Source: DSVQ01 sp964484765 (lineage in GTDB: Bacteria; Planctomycetota; Planctomycetia; Planctomycetales; Planctomycetaceae). Taken from it: DNA of 64,000 bases. Made by a program: the position numbers and the translations under genes. This document shows, one piece after another, positions 31,568 to 40,423 of this stretch. The stretch is from assembly GCA_964484765.1 (NCBI GenBank), contig CAZAGI010000022.1, positions 1 to 64,000 on the forward strand, in the 5' to 3' direction. Under the pieces are notes generated by a model. That model was not told where the DNA came from. It was given only the letters and a program-made list of their open reading frames with translations, and did no database searches. Positions within the stretch are counted from its first letter, which is position 1, and each line of letters starts with the position of its first letter.

Positions 31568-31575
31568 CTTTTACA

Positions 31576-31640
31576 AGCCCGGAGCGCAAGCGACGGGTGT
31601 ATTGATTGATTTCAAGAACCCGTAACTCGCGCTCCGGGCT
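31576..31640. repeat. Palindromic element between PSD1 and DUF1501 genes
   Basis: AGCCCGGAGCGC (31576-31587) pairs perfectly with GCGCTCCGGGCT (31629-31640). A symmetric 5x5 internal mismatch follows, then ACGGG/CCCGT (31593-31597 / 31619-31623), closing on a 21-nt loop. It fills most of the 84-nt gap between the genes. Confidence 0.75.
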
Positions 31641-31651
31641 GGTTAAGAAGC

Positions 31652-33019
31652 ATGATGAAGTCCCTGCAGCCGATCACGCGGCGTAACGCTGTTCAACGTC
31701 TGGGTGGCGGATTCGGCGGCATCGCACTGTCGCATCTGTTATCGTCGACAGCATCCGCCGCTCCCATCGCGGCACATCATCCACCCAAAGCGAAGCGCGT
31801 CATTCAACTTTTTATGAATGGCGGCCCGTTCGGTCCCGATTTTTTTGACCCTAAGCCCGCGCTCGAAAAATACGCCGGGCAACGTCCCGATTCCGTCAAC
31901 CTGCGGACCGAGCGTAAAACTGCTGGTTTGCTTCCTTCGCCGTTCGCATTCGCCCCAGCGGGTCAAAGCGGTGTCCCCGTCAGCGAGTTGTTACCGCACT
32001 TTTCACGGCACATTGATGATGTGTGCGTCTTGCGTTCAGTGCATACCGACAATCCCAATCACGGCCCGGCATTACAATTGATGAACGCCGGCGTGGTCGT
32101 GCCGACGCGGCCAACCTTCGGTGCGTGGTCTTTGTACGGACTCGGCGTTGAGAACGAGAGCCTGCCGGGTTATATCGTGCTGTGCCCCGGTCGCCCCGTG
32201 CGATTTTCCATCTTGTGGACCAGCGGGTTTTTGCCGGGGGCGTATCAGGGGACCTACGTCAATCACAGCGATCTGTCGCCGTCAAGATTGCTGCCGTTCC
32301 TGCAACCGGCGCGTCCCAGTGACGTGCAACAGCAGCAGATGGCGTTATTTCGCGAGTTGAACTCCGAGCATCTCGCCGAGCGGAATGGGGATCGGCAACT
32401 CGAAGCCCGCATTCAATCGATGGAAACCGCATTTCGCATGCAAACCGCGGCCGCGGAAGCGTTCGATCTGTCGCAGGAAACGAAATCCACTCGCGAAGAT
32501 TACGGTGAAGGCCATTTTGCCAACGGGTGTCTCCTCGCCCGACGGTTGGCCGAGCGCGGCGTGCGCTTCACGCAGGTCTATTACGGCAACGGTCAGCCGT
32601 GGGACACCCACAACGATCATCATAATGCCGTGCGGAAACTGGCCGCGGACATTGATCGCCCAATGGCCGCGCTGCTCGCTGATCTGAAACAACGCGGTTT
32701 GCTCGAAGACACGCTCGTGGTGTGGGGCGGTGAGTTCGGTCGCACGCCCACTTCCGAGAACGGCAACGGCCGCGATCACAACCACTACGGTTTTTCGATG
32801 TGGCTGGCGGGCGGGGGAGTGAAGGGGGGCCAAACCTACGGTGAAACCGATGAGTTCGGCTTCCGCGCCGCCGTGGACCCCGTCCACATTCATGATCTGC
32901 ACGCCACGTTGCTGCATCTGTTAGGGCTCGATCACCAGCGGCTGACCTATCGTTACGCTGGGCGCGATTTTCGTCTTACCGATGTCGCCGGGAATGTCAT
33001 TCGACAGGTCATTGCATGA
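31652..33019 (+). CDS. DUF1501 protein with Tat-type signal
   Basis: A 455-residue exported protein of the DUF1501 group, distantly related to alkaline-phosphatase/sulfatase-fold hydrolases. The N-terminus TRRNAVQRLGGGFGGIALSHL fits a twin-arginine signal. Conserved family features include RVIQLFMNGGPF, HTDNPNHGPA, a YGNGQPWDTHNDH motif (near 310) and VVWGGEFGRTP (near 355). It normally pairs with a PSD1 cytochrome, as here. The first ATG (31652) and the next (31655) are equally possible. The gap to the next gene holds another palindrome (33033-33089). Confidence 0.92.
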   Translation: MMKSLQPITRRNAVQRLGGGFGGIALSHLLSSTASAAPIAAHHPPKAKRVIQLFMNGGPFGPDFFDPKPALEKYAGQRPDSVNLRTERKTAGLLPSPFAFAPAGQSGVPVSELLPHFSRHIDDVCVLRSVHTDNPNHGPALQLMNAGVVVPTRPTFGAWSLYGLGVENESLPGYIVLCPGRPVRFSILWTSGFLPGAYQGTYVNHSDLSPSRLLPFLQPARPSDVQQQQMALFRELNSEHLAERNGDRQLEARIQSMETAFRMQTAAAEAFDLSQETKSTREDYGEGHFANGCLLARRLAERGVRFTQVYYGNGQPWDTHNDHHNAVRKLAADIDRPMAALLADLKQRGLLEDTLVVWGGEFGRTPTSENGNGRDHNHYGFSMWLAGGGVKGGQTYGETDEFGFRAAVDPVHIHDLHATLLHLLGLDHQRLTYRYAGRDFRLTDVAGNVIRQVIA

Positions 33020-33032
33020 TGTTCCCGCTCCC

Positions 33033-33089
33033 ACCAGCGCGAAGCGCGAGCGCCGGGTTCAGCGAAATTCACCGGGCGCTCGCGCTGGT
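33033..33089. repeat. Palindromic element after the DUF1501 gene
   Basis: ACCAGCGCG (33033-33041) pairs perfectly with CGCGCTGGT (33081-33089), with an inner imperfect arm (33049-33058 against 33071-33080, 8 of 10). It starts 13 nt after the stop and ends 27 nt before the uxuA-like start. Confidence 0.65.
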
Positions 33090-33115
33090 TAACGTTCTCC
33101 TGATGAAGAAATTTC

Positions 33116-34075
33116 ATGCGTCTCGGCACTGTGCTCACTCCCATCAACGAAACGAATCTGCAGCTTGCGGCCCAATGCGGCGTGACGGATCTGACCGTGC
33201 GGTACTACGGAGCGGATGTCGCCGCCCTTGTGAAGACGCAACGGCTGGCGGAATCGTTTGGGTTGTCGGTGACCGTCGTTGAGGGTTATTTGCCCATCGA
33301 GAATCTCAAACTGGGAATCGACGATGGCACCGAACTCCGCGCGATGAAAACGCTGCTCGCGCAGATGGCCGACTGCGGGGTGAACCTGCTGTGTTACAAC
33401 TTCATGGCCGGGACCGACTGGGTCCGCACGCGCGTTGATCTGCCCGAGCGCGGCGGCGCAACGGTCACTCAGTTTCGGCTCGCGGATGTCGAACGTGCGC
33501 TGTCGTTGAACTCGTCGCAACCGCCTTCGGGACCGCTCATCACGACCTCACAGTTGTGGGAGAATCTCGATCGCTTTCTGAATGAACTGCTGCCGGTCGC
33601 CGAGCGCGTCGGTGTCACTCTCACCATGCATCCGGATGATCCGCCGCTGCCGGAAATGCTCGGACGTGCTCGCATCATGCATTGCGTCGAAAACTTTGAA
33701 CGGCTCATGGCAATGGCCCCGAGTCCGCGCAATGCGATCTGTTTCTGCCAGGGTTCATTCGCAACGATGGGCGTCGACATCCCCGCAACGATTCGCCGGT
33801 TGGGGAAGCATCTCCGGTATGTGCATTTTCGGGATGTTCGCGGTGTGCCGACTGATTTCGCCGAGACCTTTCATGATAACGGTCCCACCGACATGGCCGC
33901 CGCGATGCGGGCCTATTACGATGTCGGCTTCGATGGCCCACTGCGACCCGATCACGTCCCGATGTACCTCGGGGAGGTCGGCGAACCCGGTTACACAATG
34001 CTCGGGCGGTTGTTCGCCTATGGCTACATTCGCGGGCTGATGCACGCGACGCGGCCGCCATCGGCATCGCCATAA
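33116..34075 (+). CDS. Mannonate dehydratase-like enzyme (UxuA family)
   Basis: A 319-residue TIM-barrel enzyme of the UxuA/sugar-phosphate isomerase superfamily. It has MHPDDPP (near 163), IMHCVENFERL, the FCQGSFATMG segment, VHFRDVRG with metal-binding His and Asp (near 240), and HDNGPTDM then RPDHVP near 280, all typical of UxuA. It would convert mannonate to 2-keto-3-deoxygluconate in hexuronate catabolism. It is shorter than E. coli UxuA (394). The ATG at 33116 gives MRLGTVL. It lies in a same-strand run with the PSD1, DUF1501 and Nramp-like genes, and the short gap (39 nt) to the transporter suggests co-transcription. Confidence 0.82.
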   Translation: MRLGTVLTPINETNLQLAAQCGVTDLTVRYYGADVAALVKTQRLAESFGLSVTVVEGYLPIENLKLGIDDGTELRAMKTLLAQMADCGVNLLCYNFMAGTDWVRTRVDLPERGGATVTQFRLADVERALSLNSSQPPSGPLITTSQLWENLDRFLNELLPVAERVGVTLTMHPDDPPLPEMLGRARIMHCVENFERLMAMAPSPRNAICFCQGSFATMGVDIPATIRRLGKHLRYVHFRDVRGVPTDFAETFHDNGPTDMAAAMRAYYDVGFDGPLRPDHVPMYLGEVGEPGYTMLGRLFAYGYIRGLMHATRPPSASP

Positions 34076-34114
34076 ATCACAACGACTGACAACCTGGATG
34101 AGGATGAAGCGTCG

Positions 34115-35581
34115 ATGACGACTGCGGATGACGTTGCGCCGGTGAATTCGCGCGATCACGGTTGCTTGCCCGACTGGCGCACAGCGGACTTGCCTGAGCC
34201 GCTGCCGTTCTCGTTCATGAATATGCTGCGCACGATTGGCCCCGGCGCGATTCTGCTCGCCGGGGCGATTGGCGGCGGCGAGTGGATCGTCGGGCCCAAA
34301 ATGGCCGTCGATTACGGCACTAACCTGATGTGGATTGCCACGCTCGGCATCATTCTGCAGACGATTTTCAACGTCGAAGCCATCCGCTACACACTCTACA
34401 CGGGTGAACCGATTATTACCGGCTTCATGCGACTGTCTCCCGGACCGAAATTCTGGGCACCGTTCTACATCCTGATTGGCGTGGCGCAACTGGCAACCCC
34501 TGCACTCGCCGCGGGATGTGCGATTGTGCTCTTCGGCGCGTTTTCCGGTGATATGCCGAAGGGGACCGATAAAGGCAGACTCGATCTCATTGCGCAGGGG
34601 GTCATTCTCATCTCGGCGATCATGCTCCTCTCCGGGAAATCCATCGAAAAGCTGCTCGAAAAACTCTCGTGGGCCATGATCATTTTCATTTTCGTGTTTC
34701 TCACTTTCATCAATGTGTTTGCCGTCCCGTCGGCAATCTCCTTGACGACGTTGAAGGGTTTTCTTGTGCCGCAACCGCTGCCGGAGAATATCAGTCTGGT
34801 GATGTTAGGGTTATTTGCCGCGACGGCAGGGTCCGGCGGGCTCGGCAACCTCGCTGTGACCAACTGGTTCCGCGACAAAGGCTTTGGCATGGGCGCTCAT
34901 GTCGGCGGCATCGGCGGAGCTTTGTCGAATGAACATGCCACACTGCAGCCCGTCGGCGCGGTTTTTCCGCTGACGGAAACCAACCGCGCTCGTTGGAAGA
35001 CGTGGTGGCGGTACGCGCTGCTGGATCAACAGGCCCTGTGGGCTGTCGGATGCTTCTTTGGCATGTATCTCAACGTCAACCTGGCGGTCTTCATTATTCC
35101 CCCAGGGACGGAACTCAAAGACGAAGCCATTGGTGCTTTTCAAGCGCAATATCTCGCCGAGCAACTTTGGTCGGGACTGTGGCTGCTGACGTTGCTCAAC
35201 GGGTTCTGGATTCTTTACTCGACGCACCTGGGCAACACCGATGTGCTGGTGCGGACCGTGGCCGATGTGTTGTGGGCCGGTTGTCCGCCGATCCGCCGGT
35301 TTCGCCCCAGTCGCGTGTATGCCGTCCTGCTGATCGCCCTCACGGGCTGGGCACTCTATGCCATTCAGTTGGGATCGGTACTGCAGCTGTTCAAGGTTCT
35401 GGGCATCGTCGCGGCACCGATCCTCGCGTTCGCCGCGGTGCAGATTCTCCGCGTCAATCTGCGGTTCCTGCCGCGCGAACTGCAACCTTCGATGTGGCGC
35501 TGCATTGGACTCGTACTCTGCACGCTGGCCTACGGGGGGATCACAGCGGCCCAGATCGCCAAGATGGTTATGTCGAAGTGA
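34115..35581 (+). CDS. Nramp-like membrane transporter lacking the DPGN metal motif
   Basis: A 488-residue polytopic protein with about eleven or twelve TM helices and an Nramp/APC-superfamily layout. Where canonical Nramp proteins have the metal-binding DPGN motif in TM1, this one has GAIGGGEWIVGP. The equivalent of the TM6 metal region reads LFAATAGSGGLGNLAVTNW, without the usual MPHN. That argues against a Mn/Fe transporter; related planctomycete 'Nramp-family' proteins may move another solute. Its position next to a UxuA-like enzyme allows the guess of a sugar-acid transporter, which is inference only. A palindrome follows the stop. Confidence 0.75.
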   Translation: MTTADDVAPVNSRDHGCLPDWRTADLPEPLPFSFMNMLRTIGPGAILLAGAIGGGEWIVGPKMAVDYGTNLMWIATLGIILQTIFNVEAIRYTLYTGEPIITGFMRLSPGPKFWAPFYILIGVAQLATPALAAGCAIVLFGAFSGDMPKGTDKGRLDLIAQGVILISAIMLLSGKSIEKLLEKLSWAMIIFIFVFLTFINVFAVPSAISLTTLKGFLVPQPLPENISLVMLGLFAATAGSGGLGNLAVTNWFRDKGFGMGAHVGGIGGALSNEHATLQPVGAVFPLTETNRARWKTWWRYALLDQQALWAVGCFFGMYLNVNLAVFIIPPGTELKDEAIGAFQAQYLAEQLWSGLWLLTLLNGFWILYSTHLGNTDVLVRTVADVLWAGCPPIRRFRPSRVYAVLLIALTGWALYAIQLGSVLQLFKVLGIVAAPILAFAAVQILRVNLRFLPRELQPSMWRCIGLVLCTLAYGGITAAQIAKMVMSK

Positions 35582-35588
35582 GGATTTG

Positions 35589-35660
35589 CAGAGCCGCGAC
35601 TGTGAGCGGGCGTGTCAGATTTCACCCGCAATAACTCGCTCCCTGACGGTCACGGCTCTG
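35589..35660. repeat. Palindromic element between convergent genes
   Basis: CAGAGCCG (35589-35596) pairs with CGGCTCTG (35653-35660). Beyond this the arms pair imperfectly, and an alternative inner stem GCGGG/CCCGC (35606-35610 / 35625-35629) exists. It lies between the Nramp-like stop (35581) and the sialidase stop (35668) and may act as a bidirectional terminator. Confidence 0.6.
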
Positions 35661-35667
35661 ATAAAAC

Positions 35668-36750
35668 TCACTCCGCGGGCCAGACGCCGTCGACGATCGG
35701 TTTCGGCGTGAACTTCGCCGGGTCAAGAACAATGTGACGAATCCGTTTGCGCTTCCAGGTGTAACTGACATGGAGCAGACCGTCTTTCGTCTGAATGATC
35801 GCGGGGTAGGAATACTCGCCGGGTTCGGTTTCTAGCGCGAGGGCCGCATTCCACGCCACGCCATCGGTGCTCACGGCCACATTGAGCGGGCTGCGTCCTT
35901 TCGGCGTGTGATTGTAGATCAGCACATGCCGACCGTCGTTCATGGTGACGGCATCGGTTCCGGCGTTCGGGTTAGGCAGATTGGTTAGCGCCATCGGCGA
36001 CCATGAACGGCCTTGGTCTTTCGATGTCGTCGTAAACAGTTTTCCATTGCGCGAACGGCCGATTGCCTGCAACGAACCGTCTTTGTGACGCAGGATGCTG
36101 GGTTGAATTGTGCTGAAGTTCTCGGTCTGTTCGACAGGGCCGACGCGCACCCAGTGTTCTTCTTTGCCTTCGTGCAGCGGCAACAGTTCGAAATGAACGC
36201 GCCAGCCGTCGTGTTCGGAACTCGTCGGACACAGGAGCCAGCCGTCATCGAGGAGAATCGGTTTGTTTTTCACGGGGCCGAGAATCCCCTCGGGCAACCG
36301 CCGGCCCGGCAACCACGTCTTGCCGTTGTCCATCGACCACGTCAACATCCCCCACCAGGCAGCGGGATCGGGGCCGACTTTGTAGAAGAGGAACAAGGCC
36401 CCCTGCGGATGCTGGAAGAGGATGGGATTCCAGCAGGGATGTCGATGCACGCTGCCATCCGGCCGATGGTATTGGATGCCATTGGCAACTTCGACCGGCG
36501 TGGTCCAACCGTCTGTGCTGTGCCGCGCGACCCAGATGCCGACATCGGGGTCTTTTTCATCTGTCCCGCCGAACCAGGCGGCAACCAGTCCCGCGGGGGT
36601 TTCGGCTAATGTCGATGCATGGCACGAGGGAAATGGTGCGGTTTCGTAGATGAATTCGCGAGTCACCACGGCCGCGGGTTCCGCCGCGGTGCTTGTGAGC
36701 GGAAGGGTGACAATCACTAGCGCCGCGAGCTTCCAACGGCAGAGTGCCAT
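35668..36750 (-). CDS. Secreted sialidase-like (BNR) protein
   Basis: A 360-residue exported protein with signal peptide (about 1-22) and a six-bladed sialidase-type propeller. Asp-box-like segments SMDNGKTWLPG, SKDQGRSWSPM and STDGVAWNAAL mark the blades. The arginine triad expected in true sialidases is not clearly complete, so it may act on a different glycoside. The C-terminal EYSYPAIIQTKDGLLHVSYTW is typical of this exo-alpha-sialidase-like family. A ribosome-binding site AGAGGA precedes the ATG. It follows the 691-residue gene by 50 nt on the same strand, likely as one transcript. Confidence 0.82.
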   Translation of the reverse strand: MALCRWKLAALVIVTLPLTSTAAEPAAVVTREFIYETAPFPSCHASTLAETPAGLVAAWFGGTDEKDPDVGIWVARHSTDGWTTPVEVANGIQYHRPDGSVHRHPCWNPILFQHPQGALFLFYKVGPDPAAWWGMLTWSMDNGKTWLPGRRLPEGILGPVKNKPILLDDGWLLCPTSSEHDGWRVHFELLPLHEGKEEHWVRVGPVEQTENFSTIQPSILRHKDGSLQAIGRSRNGKLFTTTSKDQGRSWSPMALTNLPNPNAGTDAVTMNDGRHVLIYNHTPKGRSPLNVAVSTDGVAWNAALALETEPGEYSYPAIIQTKDGLLHVSYTWKRKRIRHIVLDPAKFTPKPIVDGVWPAE

Positions 36751-36800
36751 ATCGTGGTTTCCTCTTATGTTGCCAATCAGAGAAGGGAATACAGATATCG

Positions 36801-38876
36801 TTAGCGCGGCAGCGGTTTCTTCCGCGCCTCGCGGGCTTTGCGCCGTTCCTCACGGCGTTGCAGTTCTTCGGGAGTCGGTCCGCGCTCAATGCGATCGAAA
36901 ACGGAATTGGGAATCGCGGATTCAACATCATCGGGCGTGACCGCGCGGATCAATCCCGACAACCACACGCGACGTGAGTTTGGCGGGACCACCGTGGGAA
37001 TTGGTTCGACTCGCGTCGGGGAAGGGATCGCATCCAGCGCGGAAGCCGGAGTGTCGTTGTTCGTGGTGAGTTCACCCTCCGGTGTTCCCAGATCGATGGA
37101 CGGACTGCCGAGGTCGGACGGCACCGCTGTCTCGGCCGACGAGTGGTCTTGTTCCTGTGCGAGGCCCAGCAATGCGACCGCTGTCAAAACGGGTGCCGCC
37201 GCGGACAACGGGTGCCGCATTTCGGCGACCAGCGCCGTGTCGGTCTGCCGCAGCACTCCCCACGCCGGTTGCACATGCGGCAGCACTGCCGACGACGAGG
37301 GTATGACGCCGCCATCGATGGCGATCCCTTGCGTCCGCAGTTGGTTCAGTGGCTGATTCCCCACCAGCGGGAGCAACGGCCAAAGAACTTGCATCAGCGC
37401 GGGCGAATCCACGTAGAAAAACCCGCGCGCGTCGGCCGGAAGTGCGGCGTCGGCGCGATGGGCGAACGATTCCCCTCCACCAGCGAGGAATCGCAGATGC
37501 GCCCGCATCGTTTGTGGCTGCAGCGTCACCAGCAACTGCTTGTCGGTGATACAGAAACTGGGCGCCAATGGGAGACTGCGTGGACCACGAAATTGCAGCG
37601 TGGCAATCGTCCGATCGAGAAACAGCTCCTCATGGAAGGTCACGTCGGCGCTCTCTTTGACGTGGCGATGAATCACATGCATCAACTGCGAGAACGCGAC
37701 GTAGGCCTGGCGGGGATCACGGACATCAAGGCTGATCACCGGCGAAACACCGAACGGGCCGCCGGTCGACGGGGCACTGTAGATCGTCCATGTTGAGCCC
37801 AATGCAGGGAGCACGTCGTCACTGAGCTTCAGGCCCAGTTCCGTTTCGATCCGTTGCTGCCAATGCTGCGGAGCATCGGGCGGCAGCATTGGCACATGGG
37901 CTGCCGCCGCGGCGCACCAACGGGCGATGTCCGGCATCGAGGCTCCGGCACTCGCGGCATAATGCGCATCCTTGGGGATCAGCCGGGTTGTGTTCGTCGA
38001 AAGGGGCGTGAACCACGTTGCCACCGGTCGAGCAGGGGATGATAACCATGCGGTGCGCTGCATCAGGCCTGCGTCGTCGCTGCCCAGCACCGAGAGCGAG
38101 CGCCAGCTCGGCATCAGCTCGGCAATGGCCGCTAGCGGAGTCCGTTCCCAGAGCGCAGGGGCTTTCTGACGCCACTCGTCGAGAGGCAAATTGATCCACA
38201 GGCGATGACCAGGACGTGGCACATCCCAGGTTTCGACGGCTGCCAGCAGCGCCGGATTGGCCGGAGGATTCGTGACCGGCTGCTGCAGCGCCGCCGCGAC
38301 CTTGTCTCCCGACTCTGTCCCCAACGACCAAATAAAATACGAGCCAACCACGCGAAAATGCCATAAAGCATTGGGAATCAGGGCTTGTCCATCTTCCATG
38401 ATCATCCACGCCGGTAGCACCGCGCGTAATGCTTTCCGCGCGGCGTCCGGTTGTCCGCCGACATTCAGCACAATCGCGGCCCGGGGAATCAATTTGCCGC
38501 CGAGGTCCGGCTCCCATGCCACGTATAAACAGCCGGGATAACGCCAGAGTTCCTGGGCGACCGCCGGCCAGCGGTCGCGCAAACCGGTCAGTGAAGGATC
38601 ATTCAGCGCAGAAGAACAGGGATGCGCGTGGTCACGGAGCAGTTGCAGTGCGGCCGTCGCGCGCCGGATTTCCGGGTCGGCAAGAAATTCTTGAAAACGA
38701 TCTCCCCCTTCTGGGGTCGGCGTGCGGCTGCTCCACTCAAGAGCCACTACGGCGTCGGGCGGGACGATTCGCAGCAGTCGGGGATCGTTAACTCCGCCCG
38801 CACCGCCGGGCAAACCGACGCTCAGCAGAATTATCAACCAATCCAGCAGCGGCGACAGCAACGGCTGCGCTCCCAT
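36801..38876 (-). CDS. Large secreted protein of unknown function
   Basis: A 691-residue exported protein. An N-terminal hydrophobic signal/anchor (about 8-26) is followed by a periplasmic part resembling DUF3352-type proteins of planctomycetes (repeated segments on protein 'cost' domains such as YVAWEPDLGGKLIPRAAIV). The last 120 residues are low-complexity, with acidic and Pro/Ser-rich stretches and a strongly basic end (RREERRKAREARKKP). AAGGAG precedes the ATG. It is upstream of the sialidase-like gene in the same direction. I recognise no catalytic motif. Confidence 0.75.
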   Translation of the reverse strand: MGAQPLLSPLLDWLIILLSVGLPGGAGGVNDPRLLRIVPPDAVVALEWSSRTPTPEGGDRFQEFLADPEIRRATAALQLLRDHAHPCSSALNDPSLTGLRDRWPAVAQELWRYPGCLYVAWEPDLGGKLIPRAAIVLNVGGQPDAARKALRAVLPAWMIMEDGQALIPNALWHFRVVGSYFIWSLGTESGDKVAAALQQPVTNPPANPALLAAVETWDVPRPGHRLWINLPLDEWRQKAPALWERTPLAAIAELMPSWRSLSVLGSDDAGLMQRTAWLSSPARPVATWFTPLSTNTTRLIPKDAHYAASAGASMPDIARWCAAAAAHVPMLPPDAPQHWQQRIETELGLKLSDDVLPALGSTWTIYSAPSTGGPFGVSPVISLDVRDPRQAYVAFSQLMHVIHRHVKESADVTFHEELFLDRTIATLQFRGPRSLPLAPSFCITDKQLLVTLQPQTMRAHLRFLAGGGESFAHRADAALPADARGFFYVDSPALMQVLWPLLPLVGNQPLNQLRTQGIAIDGGVIPSSSAVLPHVQPAWGVLRQTDTALVAEMRHPLSAAAPVLTAVALLGLAQEQDHSSAETAVPSDLGSPSIDLGTPEGELTTNNDTPASALDAIPSPTRVEPIPTVVPPNSRRVWLSGLIRAVTPDDVESAIPNSVFDRIERGPTPEELQRREERRKAREARKKPLPR

Positions 38877-39375
38877 GTGTGTGCTCCTTCACCAGCCCGC
38901 GCAAGTTGAATCCAGGACACCCCAATCGTACTGCGGCCGTATCGCCTTGCCAATGTGCGGCCAGGTCGATCATTCCCCTGACGCAACCGTGAGACGAGCG
39001 CGCGTGTGGAAAGTCATTGGAATCATGACGAAAACAACGACCATGAAGACGGATAACGATTGCGCTAGTTGTAAGGCCGATTCGCCGGTCGTGCGCTCTC
39101 TGCAACCCGACTTAATCTGTGGCAGATCTGTTTTAAATCACGGGCACAATCCGGTTTTTGGCTCCAGCACCGCCGCGTTTTCGCCTTGTGGCGAATTTTC
39201 GTCAGGCCCCAGTGACTCGTGAGTTAGAGTTGAGCAGGAAGAGCGACGATCTCGAATTTTCGTTCCGAATTTTCGTTGCTGGTTTGACGCCTGCAACGGA
39301 CTTCGAGCCGACTGCCCGATTTCCCTTTTCAGAGTTTATTCAACCCACGTCCCGACGGGGACAGAAGCTGCTGCG
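38877..39375. other. Divergent intergenic region (499 nt)
   Basis: The longest gap in the window, between the minus-strand secreted protein and the polysaccharide deacetylase. It holds the three CGAATTTTCGT repeats listed at 39192-39276. No convincing open frame, RNA gene or terminator was found. Confidence 0.5.
39192..39276. promoter_or_regulatory. Three copies of CGAATTTTCGT, possible operator set
   Basis: Copies at 39192-39202, 39253-39263 and 39266-39276. The core CGAA-TT-TTCG has dyad symmetry. The last two copies are 13 nt apart, and all lie 100-185 nt upstream of the deacetylase start. Confidence 0.35.
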
Positions 39376-40374
39376 ATGTCGCGAAAGTTGATGTTCGCCC
39401 GCGCTTTGGATCAGACCGGTTGCGGCAAGTTGCTGCGGCTGGCGCCCAGCTGGCGTGGCGTTCTCATTCTTAACTATCACCGCATCGGGAATCCACAACG
39501 GTCGCTGCTCGACCGAAACCTGTGGAGTGCCACGACGGAAGAATTCGACGAGCAGATCCACACGATCACTCGAGATTTCGACATCATCGGTCTCGACGAG
39601 CTGGATCACGAGCTGAAGAACACACGCAGTCGCTCGGTGATGATCACGTTCGATGACGGATACATCGACAACTACACCGACGCCTTTCCTGTGCTGAAAT
39701 CGCACAAGGCGTCCGCCACGTTTTTCATTACGACCGGATTTCTTGATGTCCCACAAATCCCGTGGTGGGATGAAATCGCGTGGATGGTGCGGAGTTGCCG
39801 CCTGCCGCGAATCCCGGAAAATCCCTGGGCGGGAGGCCCGATTGAATTCGATGAACCCGACCGGGAACGGGCGATCCGGAGGATTCTTGCTGCGTACAAA
39901 ATTCTCGACGGGAACAGCACCGGCGACTACCTGACGTTTCTCGCCGACTTCCTGGAAACCGGTCGTGCGCCGATTCATATCGGCCATGAACTGTGGATGA
40001 CCTGGGCGATGATCCGGGAAATGAGCCAGAGCCGGATGTTCTTTGGTGGACATACCGTCAATCATCCGATTCTGGCAAACGTCACCCCGGAAGTGCAGGA
40101 TTTCGAAATTGGCGAGTGCCGCCGACGGTTGATGCAGGAACTGAGCACGCCGATTGACGCGTTCAGTTATCCGGTGGGGGGGGCGACCAGTTTCAACCAG
40201 CACACGCGTGAATCGCTCACGCGGCATGGTTATCGCTGGGCGTTCACGTACATCGGCGGTGTGGTCTCACCGACACGCGTGGATCGATTCGCGTTGCAAC
40301 GGGCTGCGGTGGAAACGGATACCGTGCAGCCAATGTTCCGCGCCATGCTTTCGCTGCCGCACATTTTCACATGA
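39376..40374 (+). CDS. Polysaccharide deacetylase (NodB/CE4 family)
   Basis: A 332-residue enzyme with the CE4 metal motif TFDDGY (D93-D94) and H226-x3-H230 in GGHTVNHP, plus the FSYPVGG segment. It would remove acetyl groups from N-acetylglucosamine or related surface sugars. There is no signal peptide, so it may act on cytoplasmic precursors or an inner-leaflet lipid-linked sugar. The ATG at 39376 precedes MSRKLMFARALD. It converges on the minus-strand secreted protein gene at 40424. The three repeats upstream may control it. Confidence 0.88.
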   Translation: MSRKLMFARALDQTGCGKLLRLAPSWRGVLILNYHRIGNPQRSLLDRNLWSATTEEFDEQIHTITRDFDIIGLDELDHELKNTRSRSVMITFDDGYIDNYTDAFPVLKSHKASATFFITTGFLDVPQIPWWDEIAWMVRSCRLPRIPENPWAGGPIEFDEPDRERAIRRILAAYKILDGNSTGDYLTFLADFLETGRAPIHIGHELWMTWAMIREMSQSRMFFGGHTVNHPILANVTPEVQDFEIGECRRRLMQELSTPIDAFSYPVGGATSFNQHTRESLTRHGYRWAFTYIGGVVSPTRVDRFALQRAAVETDTVQPMFRAMLSLPHIFT

Positions 40375-40423
40375 GCGCATTGCTCACGTCCGCGAACTAC
40401 CGCAACGTGAAGATCCGCGTGAT

